Below, piece after piece: positions 34,109 to 44,305 of a stretch of DNA of 64,000 nucleotides. Each line of letters begins with the position of its first letter. The first letter of the stretch is position 1. The stretch lies in assembly GCA_020634155.1 (NCBI GenBank), contig JACKCI010000002.1, positions 1,426,001 through 1,490,000 on the forward strand, written 5' to 3'. A program made the position numbers and the translations under genes. The notes below the pieces were generated by a model. The model saw nothing but the letters and a program-made list of their open reading frames with translations. It was not told the origin of the DNA and searched no databases. Origin of the DNA: Anaerolineales bacterium (lineage in GTDB: Bacteria > Chloroflexota > Anaerolineae > Aggregatilineales > J027).

Positions 34109-34504
34109 TTAGTTTTTTTTTCTATCCTGTTGATCTTCTACATTAGCAAGCTCAATGTCCGTCAGTTTTTTCCACAGGAGAAAAACCCAGAAGGCTTCCT
34201 TGGGTAGCTGATCAACATCCTCTTCGAGGATCTGCTCATAATATCCCACTCTCTTCAATGCCGCTCCCCAGACATGATCTAAATCAAAATCATTGCCTTT
34301 TACCGGGTTACGTTTTTGAAACTCAGCTATAAGCGTATCCACTACAGCAGCTGTTATCGCGGTATTTTGTCTAAAAGTTGGCAGTAATTCCTCATCTAGA
34401 AAGCGAGTCGCCAACTTTACTCTTGGCAAATTTTGAAGGAAATATGCGTTGTTTTCCGGAGTATCTGCCATATTATCCGATGTAATCTTTTTTATTGCGT
34501 TCAT
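34109..34504 (-). CDS. Hypothetical protein
   Basis: The 131-residue protein is helical and not recognised (LPRVKLATRFLDEELLPTF, ITAAVVDTLIAEFQK, then LPKEAFWVFLLWKKLTDIEL). No signal peptide, no Cys cluster. It is downstream of the sigma-factor gene on the same strand, separated by about 190 bases containing a short inverted repeat. No function assigned. Confidence 0.6.
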   Translation of the reverse strand: MNAIKKITSDNMADTPENNAYFLQNLPRVKLATRFLDEELLPTFRQNTAITAAVVDTLIAEFQKRNPVKGNDFDLDHVWGAALKRVGYYEQILEEDVDQLPKEAFWVFLLWKKLTDIELANVEDQQDRKKN

Positions 34505-34691
34505 TGTACAGTATCCATTCTGCTTGTAAAGTAAACAGATCCAACAGTAATCATTCAGATATATTTGATTTATGTAAACGACGAGTTAGTGTTTCTGAAT
34601 TAAAGGGACACTTAACCACCCCACAGCTGTCTATCAGTGTTTCTGGGGGTTGATTAAGCGAGTGAAAGTGGGAGTTTCTGACAGCTATCTC

Positions 34692-35261
34692 TTAGCGGAG
34701 CCTACTCCTCGGAGGAAGTTCTCCCTTGGCAAGGGCTTGCTTCATACGCTTCTTGGCTCGACTCCAGATTTGATCTATTGCATCACGTGTTAATCCGAGT
34801 TGGGCAGCAATTTCCTCTCGACTACCCCCTGCAAGGATGGCTTGACCTACTTTGCGGTCCCGTGGTGTCAAATTTGCGAGTAGTTCTTGAATAAATGCTG
34901 AAGACTCATACATAAGGTCGGGGTCGTTGGTGATTTGACGGTCATCTTGGTCACTGTGCCATGTTAGGTAGTCAATCTGGTCTTCTTCATCCATATCGGC
35001 TATTGGCTCTAGAGCGGTTACGCGGTCGGCTCGAATGAAATCGAAAAAACGCCATACTGCTCTTGTTTTAACGACCTTCCAGAACCCATCAGCCTCAAAA
35101 GCAATTGAGCTGTTCTCAAGCAGCTCAAGAATTGCTTGCTGTACGGCATCTTCGGCATCTTCTTGAACTGCTCCCATACTTCGGAGGTGTCCGATGACTG
35201 CTCGGTACTGAGGAAGATCTTGTACAGAAGAAATCCGGTCTAGATCACGGGTACTGTTCAT
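34692..35261 (-). CDS. ECF-like sigma-70 family factor
   Basis: The 189-residue protein has a region like sigma region 2 (residues 30-75: EDAEDAVQQAILELLENS, VKTRAVWRFFDFIRADR) and a C-terminal region like sigma region 4 (LANLTPRDRKVGQAILAGGS, REEIAAQLGLTRDAIDQIW). Length fits extracytoplasmic-function sigma factors. It would redirect RNA polymerase to a small set of promoters, possibly including nearby surface-protein genes. No anti-sigma gene is beside it. Confidence 0.7.
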   Translation of the reverse strand: MNSTRDLDRISSVQDLPQYRAVIGHLRSMGAVQEDAEDAVQQAILELLENSSIAFEADGFWKVVKTRAVWRFFDFIRADRVTALEPIADMDEEDQIDYLTWHSDQDDRQITNDPDLMYESSAFIQELLANLTPRDRKVGQAILAGGSREEIAAQLGLTRDAIDQIWSRAKKRMKQALAKGELPPRSRLR

Positions 35262-35434
35262 TGCATCCTCATTTCTCTTATGGGTGATGCCAACTTGTTC
35301 TTTAGGCGTGTCTCATCAGTAATTTCTGACAGATCTGTTTTGAGAATGGCTGAAATTGTCAAAAATAAGGGTCTTGTTTGGCTAATCCGCTCATCATGAT
35401 TATAGCGTAGCATTGGAGTAAATACTGACTTTCC

Positions 35435-35689
35435 TTGTATAGACGACTACTGACATTATTCCCTCAAGAGAGTTACAGGCACTGTTTTAGGGACATTGTC
35501 AAGCACCCAATTTATGAAGACAAGTGTCTGAGGCAAGGTGTTGAGCGTAAACGGCAGGGGTATCTTGAGGGCCGTATGAATGCGGTCATAGCTGTAAATG
35601 GCCTCCAGCATCTCACCGGGATAGCCACAGCGATTAACATCACCGACTTCAAGTTTGAAACGATGCAAAGAGAACTAGGCAAGAAGTGA
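35435..35689 (+). pseudogene. Short reading frame related to a relic at 3,957
   Basis: The 84-residue frame (RHCFRDIVKHPIYEDKCL, then GRMNAVIAVNGLQHLTGI) has no known domain and only a weak TTG start with no ribosome-binding site. About 33 bases of it recur at 3956-3988. It is probably a fragment of a mobile-element or island gene rather than an intact protein. Confidence 0.35.
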
Positions 35690-35741
35690 GGTGTAAAGCG
35701 GGGGTACCATCAAATCGGTGGTACCCCAAGAAGATTATCGA

Positions 35742-38144
35742 CTAGGGCAAAGGACAGCCTGTTGTTAAGTATGGAATGTAACTTCTGTTGCCTAAGTTGG
35801 TACTATCGCCAGAACCAGACCCACTCCCTGATGGGCCATTGGCGGCTCCCCACCAGTTGTTTGTGAAGCTGTTAGATGGATTTTGTGATAGGCCACTGAT
35901 ATAGATACTGGTGGTGGAGTTACCATTAATGCATGATTGATGAACGATCCAAACGTTAGTCGCATGAATACCACCACCTTGCGTATCGGCGGTGTTGTTT
36001 TCCAACCGCGTGTTGGTCATGTTCAGGGTTCCATACGAGGCAATACCACCCCCATAGGCCAGCACTTGACCGGGGCCACCACCTGTCACAGTAGCATAGT
36101 TATCCGCGATAATGGCACCATTGATTGTTACCGTATTGCCAGAAAAGGCATTGTAGATGCCACCGCCTCGACCAATGGCGGTATTGTGCTGGAACTCGCC
36201 ACCTGTGATGGTTACGTTCCCACTAGCCCCATTGTTGAGCAGGCCGCCACCACCGCTACTGCCACCATCACTGCTATTGGTGCTGTTGTCGTTGACGAGC
36301 GTGTCGGTTAGGGTGAGCGAGCCGCTATTAAGGATACCGCCGCCGAACTTGGCGACATTGAAGGTGATGATGTCATCGGTCAAGGTCGCGGTGCCTGTAT
36401 TTGCCAGTGCTCCACCAGAACCACCACTCCATGGCCCGGTACCAGCTTGGTTGTTATCAAGGGTATTACTTTGACTGGTCAAGGTGCCCGTATTGTAGAT
36501 AGCACCACCCGAACTTGAGACAAGGTTGCCTGTAAAAGTGCTGGCCTCAATCGTCAGTGTGCCAGCATTGGCGATAGCTGCACCATAGTCACTGCCATTG
36601 CCATCGAATGTACTTCCATTGAGGGTAGCCGTTGCGCCCGTGCTGTTTTCGATAGCGCCACCATAACCATAGGGTAGGGTAATTTCGCCAACACCCGCAT
36701 AGCGGTTGGTGTGGTTATCGCTAAACGCGGTGTTAGCGATGGTCAGCGTGCCTGTGTTATAGATAGCCCCGCCATGCTCACCAGCGAAATTGCCTTCGAG
36801 GGTGCTGTCATTGATGACGAGTGTGCCATTATTGAGGATGGCCCCCCCTTGAGCATCGACCTCGCCATTGCTCAGGGTTAGGTTGTTGAGGGTCAGTAAA
36901 CCGCCGGGTGCCACCTCGAAGAAACGGAATAAATCCGCAGCCTCATCACGGGTGAGGGTAGCTCCGTTGCCTTCAATGATGATGTCGCCTGTGATTATCG
37001 GCAGGCCATTCTCCCCATTTGAAGCTGTAGTGAGTATCTCACTTGCACTAAGTGGTAGGCAAATTGAAGTCGGAGTACCTTGGCTATTCGCGCTCTGGAT
37101 TAATGTAGAGATGTCTTCAACGGTTGTTACCTGCAAATCACAGATCATTGGGGCCTCAACAATCTCAATTGTGTCGAGGTCTCCATAGACAACTTGGCGG
37201 TCATTTGGACTCCACCCTAATCCTATAGTTAATGAGTCCTTAAGTAATGGATACGATCCTAGCAAACTCCCTGTCTCTACGCTACGAATTTCTACTGTTC
37301 TATCAGATTCGTTTGCAGTAGCAATGCGGTTCATATCAGCACTGAAGCTTATGGCAGAATAGAAATCTTCCTCAAATAGGAACTCTTGAACTAGAGTTAG
37401 CGTTTCCCCATCAAAGATGGATATCTTTCCCGTTTCTGTTAATGCAATTAAACTACTGCTTCCATCGCCTTGCCATGCAGATGAAGCTGTGGGATGGCCT
37501 TTCAAAGCATGTCTAGTGGTAAAAAAGCCCTCTCTCCCATCACTTAAAAATGCTGCAACGGAAAAGACAATTGCCCCATATTCCCCACCCACAAGAATCT
37601 CAGTGCCATCTGGGCTCCATGCAACGGTTGTATTGTTACCGTAACTCATTTGTTGTGCCAAACCGTAGGAGGTTGTGTCCCAGATTGCAACGGTATACAA
37701 GTCATACGGACTATAACTTACACTTGCTAATTTTGTAGCATCTGGACTCCACTTTAAGTCGTAAACTCTTGTCGAATGCCCTTCAAGAACGGCGATCAAC
37801 TCACCAAACTGGTATTGGGATGGAGCACTTCCTTCTGGATCTTGAATAAACCATATGCGTATAGATCCATCTGAACCTGCGGCTGCAAGCTGGGTGCCAT
37901 CTGGTTTCCAAGCGAGTATATCTAAACTTGGATATGCATCTGCAATTAGGTCTGATAGCCAATTACCATTCTCGTCCCAAATGCGTAGAACTCCGCGATT
38001 ACCGCTGGCTGCAATATATTTTCCTGTTGGACTCCACGCTGCTGCGGTAAATTGCGTAGCATTTTGAGCTTGGATGGATTTGGTTGCAATGAACGAAAAA
38101 AACACTAGGAATACAATTAGATGTCTGAACATTCTGTTGCTCAT
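35742..38144 (-). CDS. Secreted propeller plus parallel beta-helix repeat protein
   Basis: The 800-residue exported protein has a signal peptide (MFRHLIVFLVFFSFIATKS) and two domains. Residues 35-330 contain WD40/TolB-like blades (AAWSPTGKYIAASGNRGVLR, DLKWSPDATKLASVS). Residues 350-790 are parallel beta-helix repeats like polymorphic outer-membrane proteins: (L/V)xNxGTLxIxxSTxxxN units such as ILNNGTLVINDSTLEGN, GGAIYNTGTLTIANTAF and GGGILNSGSLTLTDTLV. These repeats build elongated surface structures and often bind carbohydrates. The neighbouring 38163-41228 gene is transcribed the same way, 18 bases upstream. Confidence 0.8.
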   Translation of the reverse strand: MSNRMFRHLIVFLVFFSFIATKSIQAQNATQFTAAAWSPTGKYIAASGNRGVLRIWDENGNWLSDLIADAYPSLDILAWKPDGTQLAAAGSDGSIRIWFIQDPEGSAPSQYQFGELIAVLEGHSTRVYDLKWSPDATKLASVSYSPYDLYTVAIWDTTSYGLAQQMSYGNNTTVAWSPDGTEILVGGEYGAIVFSVAAFLSDGREGFFTTRHALKGHPTASSAWQGDGSSSLIALTETGKISIFDGETLTLVQEFLFEEDFYSAISFSADMNRIATANESDRTVEIRSVETGSLLGSYPLLKDSLTIGLGWSPNDRQVVYGDLDTIEIVEAPMICDLQVTTVEDISTLIQSANSQGTPTSICLPLSASEILTTASNGENGLPIITGDIIIEGNGATLTRDEAADLFRFFEVAPGGLLTLNNLTLSNGEVDAQGGAILNNGTLVINDSTLEGNFAGEHGGAIYNTGTLTIANTAFSDNHTNRYAGVGEITLPYGYGGAIENSTGATATLNGSTFDGNGSDYGAAIANAGTLTIEASTFTGNLVSSSGGAIYNTGTLTSQSNTLDNNQAGTGPWSGGSGGALANTGTATLTDDIITFNVAKFGGGILNSGSLTLTDTLVNDNSTNSSDGGSSGGGGLLNNGASGNVTITGGEFQHNTAIGRGGGIYNAFSGNTVTINGAIIADNYATVTGGGPGQVLAYGGGIASYGTLNMTNTRLENNTADTQGGGIHATNVWIVHQSCINGNSTTSIYISGLSQNPSNSFTNNWWGAANGPSGSGSGSGDSTNLGNRSYIPYLTTGCPLP

Positions 38145-38162
38145 TTTTGCTTCCTTAACTAA

Positions 38163-41100
38163 CTAGGGCCAGTATATGGGTTGTAGAGTTGGCATAACTA
38201 CTTGTTCCATCCAACCTAATCGTGCTTCTCCGGGAGCGTTGGTGTCATCAGGCAGCCCTGCAAGCGCACAGTCATGTGATTCCCAAGGTTGTCCCCATTT
38301 TTTGTTGCGTAATAATGGGGGTGTTGCTTTTACCCAGTCAAGAAACATGTCCGCCGCCGCCGCCCGAACTTCGGGGAGCCTCCAATCGTCATAAGGTGGT
38401 GCATCATATGTAAAGAGCGCATCTTGTTGAAAGAAACAACCGCCATTTGGAAACTGATTCCACATGTCACTGCTCCAACCTCGTGTACCTCGTGACCAAT
38501 CATTCACTCGATATGTACCTTCTTCTACTGACGCACAAGCATTGGGATCACTCCAAAACGTGATAGGCGTAGTACAATCACGGTAATAATCATGAAATCC
38601 CATAACTACGTATCCACTAAAGTCATATAAACTATAAGGATCTATAATAATGGGATCGAATGTATAAGCAGGTTTTGCTATCAGACTCGCATATGTAACT
38701 TGCGAGTCTGAACCCCCGCCTGCCACCTCAAAAAATAGTTGTCCAAAGTGGAAGATTGCTGTGGATGTATTAAACCGATTAATAGCAGGTGCGCCAAATT
38801 GAGGCACATATGTTTGATCAGCCCTTGTTTTGTCACATGCTATAAGGGCTTTGTGGGGTTTCCCACCGTATCCAGCAATATTGACTAGACTTTCTATGTA
38901 GTCATTGATTTTGTCATGATTATAAGTTCCTCCCAGTATGCTTCCGTCCGGCCAATATACCATATATGGGCATACTAAATCATACCCGCCTCGTTGATCG
39001 ACTTCATTATCGGGAAGCCTAAGCAAATTTGTGTCAATTGAAATTGGTGTAATAGTATCTCCAGTTAACTTTGTTGGGTCATAAAAGACAAAACCAATTA
39101 CCATATCTGGCTGGTCTGTACCAAACATTACACGATCAAATGCTTCTGAAGAATCAATACCTTGAATACCAAGTAACCGATCTCGAAGAGCCAGTCCTGT
39201 GTCGTTTAATGCTACCTGTATGTTTTGAGAGAATAGATTGCTAGGAAGGTCATTTCTGATAATCCCATCAATTGCTGCATAAACTCGGGATTGAGGCGTG
39301 CAAGTCGCACTGAGAGGGTCTCCTTGAACAATCACATATCCATCGGGACAAGTTGGTTCCTCTAGTCTCCACGACACATCATATGACGAGGTGAAAAGTG
39401 GACTTGTAACCAATGTACCTTGCACATTGGTAGCAGCATCAATAAAATGGATGTCGTTAGATGACCCCATATTGAAAGCAAATTTCCAGCCCTCTGAGGC
39501 CCACGCCAGAGAATATTCATCACTGACAGTTGGATCGTAAGTTTGAACGACCGTCATATCACCATTTTCGGTTCCAACACCGTCCATGATTGCAATGTAA
39601 GATACACTCAGGTTGTAAACTTGCGCTATTACACGATTAGGCACTGTAGGCGACCATTGAGGACTTGTATAGCCCTGATTTTCAACCCCGCCGGGTAAAA
39701 GAATACGAACTCCTCGACTTGGAGAGTAGTCAGCAAGCGCCCAATTTGACAAAAATACCAAACTCTCGTTGTCCGGCCCCCAAGATGGCTCCATATCCAC
39801 TGTATAATCATTTCCGTCAGGCGCAGTGGGTGTAATCTGGATGCTAGGGCAGGGATATGAACAGCTTAGATCTGTAATGACTCGTATCTGGCTACTGGGG
39901 CCAAATCTGTCGTTGTAGGCTATCTTTTGTCCGTTAGGTGACCATGTACCCTGCACGCCCGTTGTTAGTTTTCGTCGTGCAGAGCCATCTACATTAACAA
40001 CATACAGGTCGAAATCCAATCCACCTGTTGAAGATGAGAAAACAATTTGGCTTCCATCAGGCGATAGTTCAGGCATAAGGTCAGATCCGAAGGTGTTTGG
40101 TATCTTGTGTTCACCACTACCATCGGCGTTCATGATGTATATGCCTGAATCATTGGGGGTGTTGTTGTCCCATCGATTAAAAACGACCAACCCCGTAAGG
40201 GTTTCACTACTTGCTAACGGCTCTAATTCTGCTCCAATCAAGGGAGGCTGTGGAGTTTCGGGCATATCGCTGGTGGGTATCCATAGAGTAAAGTTGTCAA
40301 CATGGAAGATATCAGAAACGGTTTCCCTCGCCCAGACGACTATGCCTGCAGGCACCAAACTACTCTCAACTGCACGGATGAGAACGGTGTTATCGACGCT
40401 GACCAATAGAATGTTGTTAGCAACATGAAGTTTGATTTGGTACCACGTTTCAGCGGTAAATGCTGGGATAGATGCGGAAGCGAGTATTGTCTGATTATGG
40501 TAGAGGTTCATGTTGCCTGTATCGCTTAATGTGACCGCATAATAACCAACGCCATTGCCATTGGTTTTCAGTTCCGCCTCACCGCTATTGACTAGTACAT
40601 CTGCCTCAATTATGAATTCATCTAGCTGAGGCGCAGCTACAAATGCGGCGATTTGTGTTAGCCCATCAAGGTCAAGGGTACCAGAGGGTGGTTCCTCGGA
40701 AGGCAAGGGTTTGTTAAGTAGCTGCCACCCAGTTAATAATGCAAAGTCGCTAGTGTAAACCGGAACAGAGAAGATTGGTTGAGTCTGAAAAGCGTCAATG
40801 GCGATTACCCCACTTGAGGGATAAATCCGAAGAACATGCGGTTCATCATCGAGATAGGTGACTGAAGAGACTGCACCAAATTCGGTTTCTTCACTATAGC
40901 TATTGACGGTTCGCACAATTATGTCGTCAATCTCAATGGCAAAGATTCCCAGTGAGGGATGCTTCACATAGGTGATATCAATGCTTGTACCAGTGAAATG
41001 CAGTTCAAGCGCGTCTTCGACGCTACCACTACTAAACAGGTACCCACCGCTACTGGCATTGGGTGTGTCTTGATATGTCCAAGTGCCGGAGCGCTGGACA

Positions 41101-41228
41101 ATCGGGTTATCCGACTCAATGAGTTGCAAGTCAGGTAATGGAGTTGACAATGCTAAAGGAACCGAGGAAGAGATAAGTAGGCCTAGAGTGACCAACATTA
41201 CCCACACAAGAAAGCGCCTCTTGAACAA
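38163..41228 (-). CDS. Large secreted protein with LamG-like and PD40 propeller domains
   Basis: The 1021-residue protein has a signal peptide (FKRRFLVWVMLVTLGLLIS), a beta-sandwich region with DTGNMNLYHNQTILA and HVDNFTLW near residues 200-310, a propeller from about 360 to 620 with PD40 blades (SGIYIMNADGSGEHKI, ELSPDGSQIVFSSS, PSWGPDNESLVFLSN), and an unrecognised C-terminal alpha/beta region (650-1021) rich in aromatic residues (SGYVVMGFHDYYRD, SDMWNQFPNGGCFF). Probably surface-associated, possibly carbohydrate-binding. It forms an operon with the preceding repeat protein. Confidence 0.75.
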   Translation of the reverse strand: MFKRRFLVWVMLVTLGLLISSSVPLALSTPLPDLQLIESDNPIVQRSGTWTYQDTPNASSGGYLFSSGSVEDALELHFTGTSIDITYVKHPSLGIFAIEIDDIIVRTVNSYSEETEFGAVSSVTYLDDEPHVLRIYPSSGVIAIDAFQTQPIFSVPVYTSDFALLTGWQLLNKPLPSEEPPSGTLDLDGLTQIAAFVAAPQLDEFIIEADVLVNSGEAELKTNGNGVGYYAVTLSDTGNMNLYHNQTILASASIPAFTAETWYQIKLHVANNILLVSVDNTVLIRAVESSLVPAGIVVWARETVSDIFHVDNFTLWIPTSDMPETPQPPLIGAELEPLASSETLTGLVVFNRWDNNTPNDSGIYIMNADGSGEHKIPNTFGSDLMPELSPDGSQIVFSSSTGGLDFDLYVVNVDGSARRKLTTGVQGTWSPNGQKIAYNDRFGPSSQIRVITDLSCSYPCPSIQITPTAPDGNDYTVDMEPSWGPDNESLVFLSNWALADYSPSRGVRILLPGGVENQGYTSPQWSPTVPNRVIAQVYNLSVSYIAIMDGVGTENGDMTVVQTYDPTVSDEYSLAWASEGWKFAFNMGSSNDIHFIDAATNVQGTLVTSPLFTSSYDVSWRLEEPTCPDGYVIVQGDPLSATCTPQSRVYAAIDGIIRNDLPSNLFSQNIQVALNDTGLALRDRLLGIQGIDSSEAFDRVMFGTDQPDMVIGFVFYDPTKLTGDTITPISIDTNLLRLPDNEVDQRGGYDLVCPYMVYWPDGSILGGTYNHDKINDYIESLVNIAGYGGKPHKALIACDKTRADQTYVPQFGAPAINRFNTSTAIFHFGQLFFEVAGGGSDSQVTYASLIAKPAYTFDPIIIDPYSLYDFSGYVVMGFHDYYRDCTTPITFWSDPNACASVEEGTYRVNDWSRGTRGWSSDMWNQFPNGGCFFQQDALFTYDAPPYDDWRLPEVRAAAADMFLDWVKATPPLLRNKKWGQPWESHDCALAGLPDDTNAPGEARLGWMEQVVMPTLQPIYWP

Positions 41229-41488
41229 AGGGTGTCTCCTTTTACGACTGAATATACTGATGAAAGACTAGTAAGTTATAGCAATAGCTTTAGGACTGTA
41301 TAGTAAAATACTCTCGCTATCAAAAATTGCCAAGTTACATTTGTCATCAATTCTCACAACGTGGGGTAAGCGCCTAACTTGAGTATGGTGTGCGTCAGTT
41401 TGCAATCCTTTGCTTGGGGTTAAGGGCACAGCTAAGGAACATGATATGATACCTTTCATAGCCTTAATCACTTGTATCTACTGCATTT

Positions 41489-42124
41489 ATGCCAGTCACC
41501 CGTTTTCTTGAGTATCTAACCCCCGACCTTTTGTCTTTAGGTACCGATCTTATTCGCTGGCTGTATCAACACTGGACAGCCACCGGATTCATGTACCGAG
41601 TTCAAGACTGTGAGGTTAATCTCACTATTCTCGATACCAAGGGCAAAAAGGCGGTCTATCGCAAACACCAGCAAGTCAAGTTTCTCCAAGACACCATTGC
41701 TTATCAAGACCAAGCATGGGGTGAGGGCAACATATTCGCCGACTACAAATGCTCGCCCGGCATCCCCGTTGACCGCTATCAGGATGGCAATCGCTGGCGG
41801 GTGTTGATTTCCCTGCGCGAGAACAAGAATAGAGGACAGGAGGAGGAGTTTCATGTTGAGCGCACCATTGAAGATGGCTTTACAGATGCTTCTGGCTACT
41901 TTCAAATCAAGGTTGACCACCCAACCGCACATTTGAGTATCAGCGTAACTTTTCCCAATAAACGCCCACCACGTCGAGTGATATTGGTTGAGCAAAACCG
42001 CAATCGCACTCGAATACTTGGAGCAGAGCATATTCACAAGCTGCCTAGTGGTCAGTTTAGGGTAGAGTGGGAGACCATACGCCCGAGGTTATTTGAGATG
42101 TATACCTTGCGTTGGGAATGGTAA
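41489..42124 (+). CDS. Hypothetical protein
   Basis: The 211-residue protein is mixed alpha/beta without a recognised domain (EVNLTILDTKGKKAVYRKHQ; QKNRNRTRILGAEHI-type segment; PSGQFRVEWETIRPRLFEM). Its beta-rich middle part (SISVTFPNKRPPRRVILVE) resembles carboxypeptidase-regulatory-like folds only loosely. ATG follows TATCTA (41475-41480) by eight bases and there is no ribosome-binding site, so it may be leaderless. Confidence 0.6.
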   Translation: MPVTRFLEYLTPDLLSLGTDLIRWLYQHWTATGFMYRVQDCEVNLTILDTKGKKAVYRKHQQVKFLQDTIAYQDQAWGEGNIFADYKCSPGIPVDRYQDGNRWRVLISLRENKNRGQEEEFHVERTIEDGFTDASGYFQIKVDHPTAHLSISVTFPNKRPPRRVILVEQNRNRTRILGAEHIHKLPSGQFRVEWETIRPRLFEMYTLRWEW

Positions 42125-42406
42125 GTGAGAAGCCCGTATCGTGACCTTTTACAACATGATTGGCAACGCTCAACTTTCCAAGTCACGAACAGGAACCTAA
42201 AGGCCGAACTATGCAAGGTGTAAGTTGAGTCTGAAAAGATGGTAAACACAAGGCGGGACTGCAACACCACAAAAAGCCGCTAAACAGACTGCGATTCAAG
42301 CAGCGCACGAAAAATTATAACGCAAATTAGGCTGACTTTGGGACAGCTAAATTGGGATGACTAGGGTCAACGGCTTGGAATTTTGCAAGCAAGTGTCTAG
42401 TTAGGA

Positions 42407-42688
42407 CTAGGCCAGAGCTTTGTCTCTTTTCTTAAAGGGCAAGCCCCGTTCTAACAACCACTGGGGTGGTTTGTCCCACTCATAAGGTAGAGGAGCGCCC
42501 AGCTTCCACACGGCTCTAATGTGTAGTTGGCAGCCTTTGCACACATAAACCATGTTTCGCCAACGGTGGTTGCCCCGATCACCATCAAGGTAATAGAAAA
42601 CGCCTTTAACTGGCTTTCGCCCGCAATGCTCACACTGACAACCAGCTAACATGCTGATTACAGATTCAACGTCGTTTTTGTACCTCAT
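42407..42688 (-). CDS. Small HNH-like zinc-finger protein
   Basis: The 93-residue protein has two CxxC pairs (CQCEHCG at about residue 18 and YVCKGCQLH near 50) and a linking segment with DGDRGNHRWRNMV, which is the usual layout of compact HNH-type or zinc-ribbon proteins. Whether a catalytic His remains (LHIRAVW) is unclear. It could be a nuclease or a nucleic-acid-binding protein. Confidence 0.55.
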   Translation of the reverse strand: MRYKNDVESVISMLAGCQCEHCGRKPVKGVFYYLDGDRGNHRWRNMVYVCKGCQLHIRAVWKLGAPLPYEWDKPPQWLLERGLPFKKRDKALA

Positions 42689-42926
42689 TGCTTTTCCCTT
42701 TCATCAATTAAATGAGGCGGTTGATGCTTAAAGTAGAACACATTCTTTGGGAGCTAACGGACACGCCTTTGAGGAAAACAATAACGCCCTCCATCTGGAG
42801 AGCGTTATAAATCTAGAGTGAGTTCGGGTCAGTCCGTTAGTGATTTTGATACTTCTCCTGCCACCACATACCCAAAGCGATTAGTGTAGTCAACAATATC
42901 GTTGGACAAGTGATACAGTTCTTTAG

Positions 42927-43772
42927 TTAGGGCAGATTTTCGCACGCTATACCATCGTTATCACCATCTAGGCCATGTATATCACCCACGCCAAGGCTTA
43001 TGCAGTAGCTATAGCAAGCCTGTGCTTGGGCATGAGTTGAGAAATTGGGACAGTTATAGGCATTGTGGGAGCAATCGCAAACGGCTCCCCCGCCGCTAGG
43101 TGCTGCTGTCGGAGCGACACCCCCTCCACTACTACCACCGCTACTGCCTCCACTTGGCAGGGAGGCGGGTTGGCTATCGAGTGTAAGGGGCGCATAGATC
43201 CAAGCATCCCGATTTTGGTAATTTACTTTATACCATTCCCCTGATTTCCCGATGACTGTAATTCTCGTGGCATGAGTCAAACTCCCCACGATATCATAGT
43301 TAGTCCCCGGCCCAGCTCTTAAATTGGCATTGCCCGCCGCTGTATTGACGTAACGAATACTTGTTGATTGGTTCACAGCAGGGGTTGTTGGTAGGGGAGT
43401 ATTGCTGGGTGTAAACGTTTCAGTGGGAGTCGGGGTGTCACTGGGAGTATAGGTTAGACTAGGCGTGAACGTCTTAGACGGGGTAAAGGTATCAGTTGGT
43501 GTGTAAGTCGCAGTAGCCGTGTCTGTGGCGGTAGGAGTATCACTCGGCGTAAAAGTTAGGCTCGGTGTAAAGGTATCGGTTGGGGTTGGGGTGTCCGTCG
43601 GAGTTGGGGTATCTGTTGCAGTAGGAGTTGGGGTCCACGTTGTGATAGTTGCCAGTCGCCATACTTCTGTCTCTGTTTGTTGCTGGCTTATCTTTGTATC
43701 CTCATCTACATTACAGCCCACGATAACGAAAGCCACTAAAATCAGAAAGAACTTCCAACAAGTTGATTTCAT
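42927..43772 (-). CDS. Secreted SH3b and Excalibur-domain lipoprotein
   Basis: The 281-residue protein has a lipoprotein signal (FFLILVAFVIVGC, with Cys after the lipobox), a long Thr/Pro/Ser linker (about 45-130, repeats of TPTDT and TFTPS), a bacterial SH3 domain (NANLRAGPGTNYDIVGSL, then GEWYKVNYQNRDAWIY) and a C-terminal Excalibur-type calcium-binding domain with paired cysteines and DGDNDGIACENLP. Such proteins anchor at the cell surface and bind peptidoglycan or cations. Confidence 0.88.
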   Translation of the reverse strand: MKSTCWKFFLILVAFVIVGCNVDEDTKISQQQTETEVWRLATITTWTPTPTATDTPTPTDTPTPTDTFTPSLTFTPSDTPTATDTATATYTPTDTFTPSKTFTPSLTYTPSDTPTPTETFTPSNTPLPTTPAVNQSTSIRYVNTAAGNANLRAGPGTNYDIVGSLTHATRITVIGKSGEWYKVNYQNRDAWIYAPLTLDSQPASLPSGGSSGGSSGGGVAPTAAPSGGGAVCDCSHNAYNCPNFSTHAQAQACYSYCISLGVGDIHGLDGDNDGIACENLP

Positions 43773-44020
43773 AAGGCTTACCTTTGTTATTTGTGAGTTC
43801 GTGCTTGTTACTATATCTCACAATAATGCTGGTGCAAAAAATTACCATGAGGTAGTTTCTAAAAAATACGCAACACCGACACGTACAGTGCCAGTTTCGG
43901 TAGCACATCCAACAAAAAGTGTGCAGTCTCATGCTATGTTGGGTAGGGTAGAAGGTAACCTTACTTAAGAATCTTTCCTCAAGGCTTTTGAGGAGGTGTA
44001 TAAGGCGTTACAACTAGCCT

Positions 44021-44305
44021 CTAAGCAGGCTTTGCCGCTTGTGCTGCTTGGAAGACCTCATATAGCTTAGTCTTGATCAGTGATTGATAGGGGACATCCC
44101 GTTTGTTGGCTTCTTGTTTAATCAGTTCCAGCAAATATTCGGGCAGCCGCAAATTAATGGTTCTATTACTTGGCTTCAGACTAGGAAACACGCTGTTATG
44201 GAGCGCTTTGTCCCAATCAAAATATTCGCTGCTGTCGTGAGTTGCCCAGAAATCACGCTCGTCATCCTCAGATTTAAACTGAGGGAGTGGTTTCGCATTT
44301 CTCAT
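44021..44305 (-). CDS. CopG/BrnA-like antitoxin
   Basis: The 94-residue protein starts with the typical FKSEDDERDFWATHDSSEYF motif and ends in a ribbon-helix-helix-like part (INLRLPEYLLELIKQEAN). ATG at 44305 has AAAGGAG seven bases upstream and is preferred to the longer frame from 44383, which overlaps the toxin more deeply. It lies downstream of, and overlaps, the BrnT-like gene by 32 bases. Confidence 0.8.
   Translation of the reverse strand: MRNAKPLPQFKSEDDERDFWATHDSSEYFDWDKALHNSVFPSLKPSNRTINLRLPEYLLELIKQEANKRDVPYQSLIKTKLYEVFQAAQAAKPA

Noticed and set aside
36000..37200. Regularly spaced short repeats that could suggest a CRISPR array
   Set aside because: They are codon-level repeats of the beta-helix units (NTGTLTI-type) inside a long frame, not identical direct repeats with unique spacers.
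42281..42306. 20-base similarity to the XRE gene (AAACAGACTGCGATTCAAGC)
   Set aside because: Too short and isolated to call a second relic with confidence.
43390..43640. Tandem short repeat of about 12-15 bases
   Set aside because: It encodes the Thr/Pro linker of the SH3b lipoprotein; it is a coding repeat rather than a separate element.
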